Below are positions 43,794 through 52,559 of a stretch of DNA of 64,000 nt, piece by piece. The DNA comes from CAZVLQ01 sp964628185. GTDB taxonomy: Bacteria; Pseudomonadota; Zetaproteobacteria; Mariprofundales; Mariprofundaceae. Location of the stretch: NCBI GenBank assembly GCA_964628185.1, contig CAZVLQ010000002.1, forward strand, positions 66,600 through 130,599. Direction: 5' to 3'. Position 1 is the first letter of the stretch. Each line of letters begins with the position of its first letter. A program made the translations under genes and the position numbers. The notes below the pieces were generated by a model that saw only the letters and a program-made list of their open reading frames with translations, was not told the origin of the DNA and did no database searches.

Positions 43794-45311
43794 GTGTCAT
43801 CCAAAATTTCTGACGTAAGCCCGCAATCCATGGATGCGGAAAATGAAATCGTGACTCAGCAGAGCCCCGGCCGCAACAGGCTGCGCAAGACGGAAGCATC
43901 CGAGGAAATGAAGCATGCCGGCCAGGAATCCACCGAGACTCACCCGCCGCTTCGCGGACACGGAAACCGGGGGCGGCGCAGAAACGGTGATGCGAAAGGG
44001 CGACACCGGAAAAACGGGCCGATTGAAGAACCCGTCTCCGACGAGGCCAAGGGCGTACAGATGAATCTGCGCGAAGTAGCCCAGATGGAACCGCAGGCAT
44101 TGCTGACACTGGCCGATTCACTGGGCCTGGAGAATGCCGCCGGCATGCGCAAGGCCGAGCAGGTATTCGCCATTTTAAAGGCGCATGCCATGCGAAGCGG
44201 AACGCTTTATAGCGAAGGCGTTCTCGAAATCCTTCCCGACGGCTTTGGATTCCTTCGTTCCCAGGAAGCAAATTATCTGGCGGGGCCGGATGATGTCTAC
44301 GTTTCCCACAACCTGGTGCGCCGTTATTCCCTGCGCAAGGGAGACACCGTGGCGGGTGAAATCAAGGCGCCGCGCGACGGAGAACGCTATTTTGCGCTGA
44401 AAACAATCGATTCCATTAACGGCGAAGATCCAAGGGTCGCCAAGACCAAGGTGCTGTTTGACAATCTGACCCCCCTGTATCCCGACAAGCGGCTGACCCT
44501 GGAGGTGGAAGGCTCGAAGGATATCACCGGCCGGGTTATTGATATCGTGGCTCCGATTGGAAAGGGGCAACGGGGGTTGCTGGTGGCGCCGCCGCGAACC
44601 GGCAAAACTATGATGATGCAGTCCATCGCCCATTCCATCGAAGCAAATCATCCGGAGGTGGTCCTGATGGTGCTGCTGATTGATGAGCGCCCGGAAGAGG
44701 TGACGGACATGAAGCGATCGGTCAAGGGCGAGGTGGTTTCCTCAACCTTCGACGAACCCGCCCAGCGGCATGTGCAGGTGGCTGAAATGGTCATAGAAAA
44801 GGCCAAACGACTGGTAGAACACGGCAGGGATGTGGTCATTCTGCTTGATTCCATTACCCGCCTTGCCCGCGCCTACAATACCGTGGTGCCGTCCTCGGGC
44901 AAGATTCTTTCCGGTGGCGTGGATTCCAATGCCCTGCACCGCCCCAAGCGCTTCTTCGGCGCGGCCCGCAATATCGAGGGCGGTGGCTCACTCACGATTA
45001 TCGCCACGGCGCTGGTGGATACCGGCAGCAAGATGGATGAGGTTATTTTCGAGGAGTTCAAGGGAACCGGCAATATGGAAATCAAGCTGGATCGCAAGCT
45101 CGTGGACAAACGTGTGTTTCCTGCCATTGATATTGCGCCTTCAGGCACCCGCAAGGAAGAGCTGCTCACGAACCGCGAGATACTCCAGAAAATTTGGATT
45201 CTGCGTAAAATCCTTTCTCCGATGGGCACGGTGGATGCCATGGAGTTCCTGCTCGACAAACTGCGTCAGGCCAGGTGCAATGCTGAATTCTTCGAGAAAA
45301 TGAACCAGTAA
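43794..45311 (+). CDS. rho: Transcription termination factor Rho with extended N-terminus
   Basis: Rho is the hexameric RNA helicase that ends untranslated transcripts. The core from MNLREVA (residue 90) to the C-terminus aligns with E. coli Rho: the cold-shock RNA-binding domain (LEILPDGFGFLRS), Walker A PPRTGKTMMMQ, Q-loop and R-loop (GKILSGGVDSNAL). Ahead of it lies an 89-residue polar, basic extension (GRNRLRK, RGHGNRGRRRNGD). I prefer GTG 43794 with CGGAG 10 bases upstream; an ATG at 43755 has no ribosome site. It ends exactly where the opposing phosphatase gene ends. Confidence 0.95.
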   Translation: MSSKISDVSPQSMDAENEIVTQQSPGRNRLRKTEASEEMKHAGQESTETHPPLRGHGNRGRRRNGDAKGRHRKNGPIEEPVSDEAKGVQMNLREVAQMEPQALLTLADSLGLENAAGMRKAEQVFAILKAHAMRSGTLYSEGVLEILPDGFGFLRSQEANYLAGPDDVYVSHNLVRRYSLRKGDTVAGEIKAPRDGERYFALKTIDSINGEDPRVAKTKVLFDNLTPLYPDKRLTLEVEGSKDITGRVIDIVAPIGKGQRGLLVAPPRTGKTMMMQSIAHSIEANHPEVVLMVLLIDERPEEVTDMKRSVKGEVVSSTFDEPAQRHVQVAEMVIEKAKRLVEHGRDVVILLDSITRLARAYNTVVPSSGKILSGGVDSNALHRPKRFFGAARNIEGGGSLTIIATALVDTGSKMDEVIFEEFKGTGNMEIKLDRKLVDKRVFPAIDIAPSGTRKEELLTNREILQKIWILRKILSPMGTVDAMEFLLDKLRQARCNAEFFEKMNQ

Positions 45312-45800
45312 TCAGTTGTTGGCGTCAAGATAGTCGAGCAGTAAATCGGCATTTTTCATAAGTATGGCGTAAATACGATCAAAGCCGTGTTCGCCTTCAT
45401 AATAGGGATCGGGAACATCCGCCGGAGCCGCCCCCGCTGATTCAAACTGCCGCATCATCAGCACGCGGCTTTTTCGAGCGCCCATGGCCAGCAGATCCGA
45501 TCTGTTTCCTGCGTCCATAACCACGAACCAGTGCCAGTTCCTGATGTCCGATGTGATAAGCTGGCAGGCATGGTGCGAACTTAAATCCAGGCCATGCTTT
45601 CTGGCGGTCAGGACCGATCGAATATCCGCACCGCTTCCGACATGCCAGTCGCCCGTCCCCGCCGATGCAAAGCGAAAACGCCTGTCCATTCCCCGTTCCC
45701 GCGCCCGCTGATGAACAATAGCCTCGGCCAGAGGTGAACGACAAATATTCCCCAGGCAAACAAAAAGAACACGGATTTTGTCCTGCCCTTCAGAGTGCAT
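45312..45800 (-). CDS. Low-molecular-weight protein tyrosine phosphatase
   Basis: The 162-residue protein has the P-loop CLGNICRS (Cys15, Arg21) and the general acid in DVPDPYYEG, both diagnostic for LMW-PTP. Members act on tyrosine kinases of polysaccharide export or on arginine phosphate. No tyrosine kinase is seen in this window, although two polysaccharide loci are. The start overlaps the end of tsaB by 11 bp. Its stop codon abuts the rho stop with no spacer. Confidence 0.92.
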   Translation of the reverse strand: MHSEGQDKIRVLFVCLGNICRSPLAEAIVHQRARERGMDRRFRFASAGTGDWHVGSGADIRSVLTARKHGLDLSSHHACQLITSDIRNWHWFVVMDAGNRSDLLAMGARKSRVLMMRQFESAGAAPADVPDPYYEGEHGFDRIYAILMKNADLLLDYLDANN

Positions 45801-46440
45801 TTCGTTCCGCCTGGGAAGGATGTAAATATGCAGGCGCCGGATATCGGCCGTTCCGGCCCCGTCTGTCCGCCTTCCACAGGCGCTTACGAACCATCTCCGC
45901 CAGTGCCTCCGGCCGCTGTTGAACAGACGGCAAACGCCGCCACCCGTGCATTTCCACCGGGGGTTCCGTTAGCGCAATATAGGTGGCCGGTGGCATGCGC
46001 CGAATATCATTCCAACTGCGGCGGCAATCACCTTGCAGTGCCCTGCCCGCCTGAAACCGGCCGATATATGCATCACCCGAGCGGGCATCCTCCAGCACCC
46101 ATACCGGCGCTTCCGAGCCGCTTTGCCGTGCAGTAATGGCGAGGGAGGAAATGGCGTGCAAGGGAAGGCCATGGCCGGCATTGATCCCGGCCATGATGGC
46201 CGCTGTCACCCGCAACCCCGTAAAGGAACCGGGACCTGCGCCCAGCACCAGCAATTGCAGTGCATGCCAATCCAGTCCCGCATCCATAAGCAGGGCTTCC
46301 AGCATGGGAAGAATGGATTGCGAGTGCGGGATATCCGTACAGCCTGAAGCGCAAAAGCACTCGCCATCCCGCCGGACAATGCAGGCGCAGGCGGAACCGA
46401 ATGCAGCGTCAAGCGCCAGGGTGTGCAGCGTACTCCTCAC
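45790..46440 (-). CDS. tsaB: tRNA threonylcarbamoyladenosine biosynthesis protein TsaB
   Basis: TsaB is the inactive ASKHA-fold partner of TsaD in making t6A at position 37 of ANN-decoding tRNAs. The 216-residue protein shows TLALDAAFGSACACI at the N-terminus and the family motif GAGPGSFTGLRV. The only workable start is GTG 46440, with AAAGG almost touching it. The preceding bases belong to the inverted-repeat element at 46444-46695, so that element supplies or has replaced the upstream region. A divergent TsaC-like gene lies at 49714; tsaD and tsaE are not in the window. Confidence 0.88.
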   Translation of the reverse strand: MRSTLHTLALDAAFGSACACIVRRDGECFCASGCTDIPHSQSILPMLEALLMDAGLDWHALQLLVLGAGPGSFTGLRVTAAIMAGINAGHGLPLHAISSLAITARQSGSEAPVWVLEDARSGDAYIGRFQAGRALQGDCRRSWNDIRRMPPATYIALTEPPVEMHGWRRLPSVQQRPEALAEMVRKRLWKADRRGRNGRYPAPAYLHPSQAERNAL

Positions 46441-46443
46441 CCT

Positions 46444-46695
46444 TTAACCCGTATATTGCATGAAGGATTCGGAATTCAGGCTTGAGCAGGCCTGGCCGGC
46501 TGGTTGATCGGGTGACAAAGCATAGCCGTAGCTATGGTTTGAGGCCGAGCGGCCTGGATGCCGAGCCTGATCGGGTCTGAAACCGGACAGGACAAGGTGT
46601 AACCACGGATAAGGTGGCCTGGTTCTGTGTAGGCCATTGATATAATGTAATATCCTGTCCATCAGATGTCCGCCTTCATGCAATATGCGGGTTAA
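46444..46695. mobile_element. 252-bp MITE-like element with 23-bp terminal inverted repeats
   Basis: The left end (46444-46466) and the reverse complement of the right end (46673-46695) match at 22 of 23 bases; the arms begin TTAACCCG. TTAA forms the outermost four bases at both ends, which could itself be a target duplication. The interior carries a small CATAGC/GCTATG hairpin near 46530 and no gene of credible length. The insertion lies between resC and tsaB, ending 3 bases before the tsaB GTG. The architecture suggests a non-autonomous element or the deleted remnant of an insertion sequence; the family is not identified. Confidence 0.7.
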
Positions 46696-46715
46696 CTTCC
46701 TGCGAAGCCATTTCA

Positions 46716-47954
46716 TTATGACAGACGGCCATAGGAATGCAGGCCGGACAGGTACATATTCACGCCCAGAAAGCAGAACAGGGTCACAAAGAAGCCCACG
46801 ACCGTCCACCAGGCCAGCGAGCGGCCCTGCCAGCCATGCGATACACGTACATGCAGGTAGGCGCCATAGGTCAGCCATACAATCAGGGCCCATGTTTCCT
46901 TGGGGTCCCAGGACCAGTAGCCGCCCCATGCCTCCGCCGCCCATGCCGCGCCAAGAATCGTAGCCAGCGTAAAGGCCGGAAAGCCGATCGCGACAGCCTT
47001 GTAGGCCAACTGGTCAAGCTGGTCCAGTGTGGGGAAAATCTCCAGCAGTCGTGAATTACCGCCCTTTCGTTCAAGACGATCACGCACGAGCCAGGCCATG
47101 CCGGCGGCGCAGGCGACGGCGAATGAACCGTAGCCTATGAAATTCATTGGTACGTGGATCTTCATCCAGTAGGATTGCAATGCCGGAACCAGCGGCTTGA
47201 TTTCCGCATGACCGTGCGCCGAAAGCCAGATACCGAAAAATACGCCCGCGGCGACAAGACTCATGACAAACGCACCCATGGCGCGGGCATGGTAGCGCCG
47301 TTCCAGCGCCAGGTAGATGACGGTGGTAATGCAGAACAGAAGAATGAATACTTCATACAGATTGGAAACAGGCGCATGTCCGACATCCGGACTGATCAGA
47401 TAGGATTCATACCAGCGAAGCAAAAGCGCTGAGCCGCCTGCGTATATTCCCGTCCAGGCGCTCGCCGTGGCCATTCGCCCGATAAAGGATTCCGGTGCGA
47501 ACAGATGGGTAATATAAAGCAGCGCCGAGATCAGAAACAGGATATTCATGGCCATGATAATACGGCCGGAAACCAGGTTGGACTGGTCTGCGTAGGAAAT
47601 CAGCGCCTGGCCCGGCTCGAAATACGCCATCATCGCCGTCAGCACGATCATCAACAAGGCGCCGTCCAGCCAGCCAAGCAGATTGGATGCCAGCTTTGCC
47701 TTCACCATCAAAGGCCTGGCCATTCCCAGCGCCAGTCCGGATGCCACGCCCGCCAGTGCGCCGACCCCGTACCAGCCGAAAGCGGCGGGAGCAAGAAAAT
47801 ACAGCAGCCCGGCGTCATCATACCCGGCCGGGCCGTACAGGGCATAGGCGGTGGCGCCCATGACGGCGCCCAGATAAGTACAAAAGCGGGCAAAGCCCGG
47901 CAGACCCCGGTTCATGCTCTGAAAAGTCATACGTGGTGCAGTCAATGTCGTCAT
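46716..47954 (-). CDS. resC: Cytochrome c biogenesis protein ResC/CcsA (System II)
   Basis: This 412-residue membrane protein is the haem-handling half of the ResBC cytochrome c synthetase. The WWD haem-binding segment reads WGGYWSWDPKETWAL near the C-terminus, and histidines flanking it on neighbouring helices (for example in KIHVPMNF and VRVSHGW) are the probable haem ligands. GGAG precedes the ATG. It follows resB by about 16 bp. The first 170 residues add extra membrane helices before the core. Confidence 0.92.
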   Translation of the reverse strand: MTTLTAPRMTFQSMNRGLPGFARFCTYLGAVMGATAYALYGPAGYDDAGLLYFLAPAAFGWYGVGALAGVASGLALGMARPLMVKAKLASNLLGWLDGALLMIVLTAMMAYFEPGQALISYADQSNLVSGRIIMAMNILFLISALLYITHLFAPESFIGRMATASAWTGIYAGGSALLLRWYESYLISPDVGHAPVSNLYEVFILLFCITTVIYLALERRYHARAMGAFVMSLVAAGVFFGIWLSAHGHAEIKPLVPALQSYWMKIHVPMNFIGYGSFAVACAAGMAWLVRDRLERKGGNSRLLEIFPTLDQLDQLAYKAVAIGFPAFTLATILGAAWAAEAWGGYWSWDPKETWALIVWLTYGAYLHVRVSHGWQGRSLAWWTVVGFFVTLFCFLGVNMYLSGLHSYGRLS

Positions 47955-47970
47955 ATCCTGTCTCCTTTGA

Positions 47971-49644
47971 TTATGCAGGCGTAGGAATGAAAGCCTGATC
48001 CATCTTGCTTAAAATTTCATGAAACTCACGTTCAAACCCAAGCTTGTTGCGGTTGGTCATGCCACCCATGCTGATTTCAACCTTGCCATCGCTTTCCTTC
48101 AGTACAAACCATAATCTGCGATGCGGCATATAAAACATGATGCAAAGACCGATCACGAGCATGGCGCTTCCCACCCAGATGACATTCATGCCGGGGTCCT
48201 GTGTTAACTGCAAGCCGGTATAATACACCTGATCATAATCCTCCAGCATTGGAATGAAAGGCCAGGGAACCCTGGAAAGATTCCGCATCGCCTGCAGCAC
48301 GCGAAGACCCGCATCCTGGAAACGGGCGGGACGCTTGTTGCCGAACACATCCTTCAGGGCCGCCTTGAATGCCTCAAGATTGGCCTTGGCGTCATCCGAT
48401 GTCTTCTCTTTTTTCAGGCGTTTGCCAAATGCGTGCAGCAGTTGCCATTCCTGCGGGTTGCTGAAATCAAGGCCCAGCGAAAACGGCTGGTAGTCACTGT
48501 TCTCGCCGCTTAGCGACACCATGATCAATGAGCCGACATTTCTGCCCTTCAACTCAAACGGACGCATGAAACTCTTGATTTTCACAGGCTTCAAGCCCGA
48601 GCCGCGCACAATATATTCCACCGCCGGGCCCAGATCCTTAAAGTTCCCTGGCTGACCCGGCTCAGCCATATTCTCAATATTGTAGGGCCGAAAATTGGTG
48701 ATCTCCAGGCTGACGCCGGTTTTTTTGTCACGCCATGTACGATAAACACGGGTATCCACGGTCTGCATGCTGCCATCATCCAGGCGAAACAGTTTCAGCC
48801 TGATCTTTGAGCCGCCATCACCGAAGCTGGACTGATAGATGCGCACACCCTTATACAGCAGGGGTTCGTTAACGATGATATCCTTATGATCGATGACCAC
48901 CTTGCCGTGATCAATAATGGAAAGCGTGCTGCGAAATTCCTTGGGCATGCCGGTTGGATAAAAATCAATAAAGAATTTGTCGCAGCGCACGGAAAACGGC
49001 ATTTTCAGACTTTTAATCCGCATATCCTTCAGAAAGCCGATGCTGTTTTCCTGCCCGCCTTCAACGACGTTCATTGATCCGCGAAAGCCGTAATGAACGG
49101 AAATCCAGCCCCCGGCAAGAATAACCAGAATGGCGCCGTGCACAAGGATATAGCCCCACTTGTTCAGGCGCCCCTTGTCCGCCCGGATATAAGTCCGCCC
49201 CTGATCGCTGGCTGATTTCTTTTCCCATCCCGGCAGTTCCCGTTTGATAACGGAGTGTATTTTCGCGCTATCCGCTTTCTTTAGCGTCCAGTGTCTGAGA
49301 TGGTGAAAACGCTGCAGGGACTTGTCCGCGATAATAACCTTCCGCTTGCTCATTTCCCGGATCATGCGCGGAACATTGCGCCACAGACAGACGGCGAGCG
49401 ACAGCATCAGGAATCCCAGCATGGTGAGGAACCAGCCGGTATGATACATGTCAAACAGGCCCAGGGAATGAAACACGGAATACCACAACGGACCGAACTG
49501 TTTGAGATAATCCACCTGTTCCTGATTTTGCAACAACACCGTGCCAATGGCGCTGGCCAGGGCAAGCACCACCAGCAGCACAATGGCCAGGGACATTGAA
49601 CTTAAACGGTCAAACCAGGATTTGAGCCAGGCGGGAATATTCAT
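47971..49644 (-). CDS. resB: Cytochrome c biogenesis protein ResB (System II)
   Basis: The 557-residue protein carries the ResB pattern: three N-terminal helices (MSLAIVLLVVLALASAIGT and WFLTMLGFLMLSLAVCLWRN), a fourth at VHGAILVILAGGWI, a large periplasmic domain (about residues 200-500) and a final helix (VIWVGSAMLVIGLCIMFY). It presents apocytochrome for haem ligation by ResC. System II is usual in betaproteobacteria and in a subset of gammaproteobacteria. The ribosome site is weak. It heads the resB-resC operon. Confidence 0.93.
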   Translation of the reverse strand: MNIPAWLKSWFDRLSSMSLAIVLLVVLALASAIGTVLLQNQEQVDYLKQFGPLWYSVFHSLGLFDMYHTGWFLTMLGFLMLSLAVCLWRNVPRMIREMSKRKVIIADKSLQRFHHLRHWTLKKADSAKIHSVIKRELPGWEKKSASDQGRTYIRADKGRLNKWGYILVHGAILVILAGGWISVHYGFRGSMNVVEGGQENSIGFLKDMRIKSLKMPFSVRCDKFFIDFYPTGMPKEFRSTLSIIDHGKVVIDHKDIIVNEPLLYKGVRIYQSSFGDGGSKIRLKLFRLDDGSMQTVDTRVYRTWRDKKTGVSLEITNFRPYNIENMAEPGQPGNFKDLGPAVEYIVRGSGLKPVKIKSFMRPFELKGRNVGSLIMVSLSGENSDYQPFSLGLDFSNPQEWQLLHAFGKRLKKEKTSDDAKANLEAFKAALKDVFGNKRPARFQDAGLRVLQAMRNLSRVPWPFIPMLEDYDQVYYTGLQLTQDPGMNVIWVGSAMLVIGLCIMFYMPHRRLWFVLKESDGKVEISMGGMTNRNKLGFEREFHEILSKMDQAFIPTPA

Positions 49645-49713
49645 AGGCGCGGCATCCTAGAGCACGACGGCTTGTAAAAAAACAATGATTTCATAAGGTC
49701 AATAATGAGAGCG

Positions 49714-50259
49714 TCAGCGCAGGGAGCGTAAATGACCGGCCTGCCAGATCATCAGCCGTGATGGCCTGGCGGCAGGCATGGCTGCGGGCATGGCATCCCG
49801 TAAATAACGATGCCAGCGCAGGCGAAGACGGCGTCCCGGCCGCTGAACTTCCCGCCCGCGCCGGTTGAGACTGCTGGAGATGATCAGGCCATTGCTGCGT
49901 TGCGCCAGCTGCCTGCATTCGGCGGCATCATCCACGCGCAGCGCGATATGCCCCTTGCTGTAGCAGGCATCAGGCAGGCCGGGGCGGCCGGGAACGATGA
50001 GGGTAATATTCCCGGGCCAGCATCTCGGGATAACCTTGCGCAGGCCGACGGGAATGTAGCGCATTTGACGGCAGGCCATGTGAACCGACCCGGCCAGCAG
50101 CAAAAATGGCCCGCGCCGCTGTTTGAAACCCTGCATCTTCCGAACGGCCTGTGGCTGCGACGGCAAAGCCGCAACGCCGGGCACGGTGGATGTTCCATGC
50201 GCGATCAGACCGCCGCCCCTCAATCCGCGAGCCAGACGCAGAATGGTGAAGCTACGCAT
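49714..50259 (-). CDS. Divergent YrdC/TsaC-family protein (threonylcarbamoyl-AMP synthase-like)
   Basis: The 181-residue protein has the length and order of TsaC, which makes threonylcarbamoyl-AMP for t6A. Family remnants are GGLIAHGTSTVPGVAALPS (canonical PTE changed), FKQRRGPFLLLAGS, WPGNITLIVPG and SSSLNRRG in place of STSANLSG. The first Lys and Arg of the usual KxR-x3-K set are kept (Lys46, Arg48), but the last Lys is absent, so activity is doubtful. Its 5' end lies 4 bases after the purE stop on the same strand. It could be a second, specialised copy. Confidence 0.65.
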   Translation of the reverse strand: MRSFTILRLARGLRGGGLIAHGTSTVPGVAALPSQPQAVRKMQGFKQRRGPFLLLAGSVHMACRQMRYIPVGLRKVIPRCWPGNITLIVPGRPGLPDACYSKGHIALRVDDAAECRQLAQRSNGLIISSSLNRRGREVQRPGRRLRLRWHRYLRDAMPAAMPAARPSRLMIWQAGHLRSLR

Positions 50260-50262
50260 GAA

Positions 50263-50736
50263 TCATTCAGGTTCATTTCTCGGCATGGCCTGTGCTGCCC
50301 GGGCATCCTCAAGCTTCCGCGCCAGCGCGGCATCGGACCGGGCCAGTATCTGTACAGCGAGCAATGCGGCATTTTTGGCACCGTTGATCGCCACCGTCGC
50401 CACGGGCACGCCCGGCGGCATCATTACGGTAGAAAAAAGCGCGTCCTTTCCCTGCAACGGCCCCGCTGAAACCGGCACGCCGATAACCGGCCTGATCGTG
50501 TGCGCTGCCACCATGCCGGCCAGATGCGCCGCCATGCCCGCCGCGCAGACAAACACCTGGCAGCCGGCGGCTTCGGCATTCCTGACGGCCTGAATAGTCG
50601 CATCCGGCGCGCGGTGGGCGGAACGGATCAGCGTTTTGCAGGATACACCGAAATCATCGAGCACGGCCCCGGCCTTTTCCATCAGCGGCCGGTCGGATTC
50701 ACTGCCCAGTAATATCAATACCTTGATTGCTTTCAT
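50263..50736 (-). CDS. purE: N5-carboxyaminoimidazole ribonucleotide mutase PurE
   Basis: PurE rearranges N5-CAIR to CAIR in purine synthesis. The 157-residue protein has GSESDRPLM at the N-terminus, the catalytic SAHRAPD and the AAGMAAHLAGMVA loop of the class I enzyme. GGAGG lies upstream of the ATG. The partner PurK, often adjacent, is not in the window. It lies 17 bp downstream of purD on the same strand, so purD, purE and the TsaC-like gene are likely one operon. Confidence 0.95.
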   Translation of the reverse strand: MKAIKVLILLGSESDRPLMEKAGAVLDDFGVSCKTLIRSAHRAPDATIQAVRNAEAAGCQVFVCAAGMAAHLAGMVAAHTIRPVIGVPVSAGPLQGKDALFSTVMMPPGVPVATVAINGAKNAALLAVQILARSDAALARKLEDARAAQAMPRNEPE

Positions 50737-50753
50737 GCCGTGTCCTCCGTGGT

Positions 50754-52034
50754 TTATACGGCTTCTTCCGGTTCCACCGCCCGCCAGCCGATATCACGGC
50801 GGTAAAACCCGCCCGGCCAGTCAAGCCTTTCCAGCGCAGCATAGACATTTCTCTGCGCCCCGGACACATCCGGACCCAGCGCGGTCACACCCAGCACGCG
50901 CCCGCCGGCATTGATGATTTGCCCGTTCTTCTCCGACGTGCCGGCGTGAAAAACGGTCGCACCAGCTGCCTCTACGGCATCGAGGCCCCGGATTGCCTGT
51001 CCCTTTTTATAGGCGCCGGGATAACCGTTGGAGGCGACGACGACGGTAAGCGCGACACGCTCGTCCCATTTCAGCCTCACATCGTCCAGCCGTCTTTCAG
51101 CGGCGGCCAGCAGCACTTCGCCCAGATCGGACCTCAGGCGCAACATCAGAGGCTGGCATTCAGGATCGCCAAAGCGGACATTGAATTCCAGCACCTTCGG
51201 GCCCCCTTCAGTGATCATGACGCCGGCATACAGTGTGCCGATAAATTCGGCACCGCGCCGTTTCAGGGCGGTAATCGTCGGCCGAACGATTTTCTCCAGC
51301 ACTTCTCCGGCCACGGCCGGGGTGACGCACGGGGCCGGTGAGTAGGCGCCCATGCCGCCGGTGTTCGGCCCCTGATCGCCGTCACGCAGGGCCTTGTGAT
51401 CCTGGCTCGAGGCCAGCGGCAAAATCGCATCGCCCGAGACAATAAACAGGCAGGACGCCTCTTCCCCCGCCAGGTATTCCTCGATTACCACTTCATGGCC
51501 CGCCGCCCCAAACGTATTGCCCGCCAGCATGCCGCGGGCCGCGCCCACCGCCTCATCCACCGTTTGCGCCACGATCACGCCCTTGCCGGCGGCCAGGCCC
51601 GAGGCCTTGACCACGATCGGCGCGCCCCAGGCGCGAATCGTGCGCTCGGCCGCACCGGCGTCCACATGCACCTTGAAACGGGCGGTGGGCACGCCAGCCT
51701 CATACATCAGTTGCTTGGCGAACGATTTGCTGCCTTCCAGTTGCGCCGCGGCCTGATCCGGCCCGAACACGGCAACGCCTTCGGCGCGCAGGCGGTCGGC
51801 CAGACCCGCCACCAGTGGTACTTCGGGTCCCACCACGACCAGCCCGGGCTGCTCATGCTCCGTTAAGGCCACAAGGCCATCAACATCGCCCGCCCCGACA
51901 TCCACGCAACGCGCATCCCCGGCAATGCCGGCATTCCCCGGCGCGCACACCACCTCGGAAACCGAAGCCGACCGCTTCAGTTTCCAGCACAGGGCATGCT
52001 CGCGCCCGCCGCCGCCGACCACCAGAACCTTCAT
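50754..52034 (-). CDS. purD: Phosphoribosylamine-glycine ligase PurD
   Basis: PurD joins phosphoribosylamine and glycine with ATP. The 426-residue ATP-grasp protein starts VLVVGGGGREHALCWKL and contains KSFAKQLMYEAGVPTA, the ATP-binding KASGLAAGKGV and the metal-binding EFNVRFGDPE. GGAG is about 8 bases before the ATG. Upstream lie 168 bp without a gene, then the toxin-antitoxin pair and purH, whereas in E. coli purH and purD are adjacent. Confidence 0.96.
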   Translation of the reverse strand: MKVLVVGGGGREHALCWKLKRSASVSEVVCAPGNAGIAGDARCVDVGAGDVDGLVALTEHEQPGLVVVGPEVPLVAGLADRLRAEGVAVFGPDQAAAQLEGSKSFAKQLMYEAGVPTARFKVHVDAGAAERTIRAWGAPIVVKASGLAAGKGVIVAQTVDEAVGAARGMLAGNTFGAAGHEVVIEEYLAGEEASCLFIVSGDAILPLASSQDHKALRDGDQGPNTGGMGAYSPAPCVTPAVAGEVLEKIVRPTITALKRRGAEFIGTLYAGVMITEGGPKVLEFNVRFGDPECQPLMLRLRSDLGEVLLAAAERRLDDVRLKWDERVALTVVVASNGYPGAYKKGQAIRGLDAVEAAGATVFHAGTSEKNGQIINAGGRVLGVTALGPDVSGAQRNVYAALERLDWPGGFYRRDIGWRAVEPEEAV

Positions 52035-52202
52035 ATTTTACTCCGTAAATCGTGATAAGACGCAGGTTAACGTGGAGCGGGGTGGAATACTATCCGTCGC
52101 TAATCAAAGTGTGGTTGCGTGAGCAAACGGATAAAAAACTGCTTGATCCACAAGGTTGAGGATTCGCAGGAAAGTGTGTCGAGTTGTTTATCCAGAAACG
52201 GC

Positions 52203-52559
52203 TCAGGCATGGTGCGCTTCACCGTAGCATGCCTTGTTCACCTGCTTCTGTTCCTGCTTTTCATAAAATGTAACGCCAATCCGCTGGATATGCTCAACCA
52301 CATCGCGGTCGCTGATGGTGTTAAAGATGGACAGGTCTATCGTGTAGGGTAGGAGCAGGTCGTCAATTTCAGCCATGATTTTATGCAATACGTCCAGCGT
52401 TAAATCAGCGCCGCCAAAGAGGGTCAGGTCAATATCCGAGCCATTCCTGTAATTGCCCTTGGCGCGCGAGCCATACAGCACGGCTTTTTCAATCTGAGGG
52501 TATTTTGCGAACACAGCGCGGATTCGTTCGATGGTGGCTTCATTCAACCCAAACTTCAT
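52203..52559 (-). CDS. mntA: MntA-type nucleotidyltransferase antitoxin
   Basis: The 118-residue minimal nucleotidyltransferase has GSRAKGNYRNGSDIDL with Ser31, Asp42 and Asp44, and a third acidic residue Asp75 in YTIDLSIF, so the active site is complete. In the type VII MntA-HepT system the enzyme AMPylates and silences the HEPN toxin. It overlaps the HEPN gene in ATGA and would be translated after it. The last 20 residues are charged and variable. Located between purD and purH, it looks like an insertion into a purine operon. Confidence 0.9.
   Translation of the reverse strand: MKFGLNEATIERIRAVFAKYPQIEKAVLYGSRAKGNYRNGSDIDLTLFGGADLTLDVLHKIMAEIDDLLLPYTIDLSIFNTISDRDVVEHIQRIGVTFYEKQEQKQVNKACYGEAHHA

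Noticed and set aside
46444..46944. Minus-strand frame through the inverted-repeat element
   Set aside because: It overlaps the end of resC in another frame and its C-terminal part is simply a translation of the repeat; no ribosome site or domain is seen.
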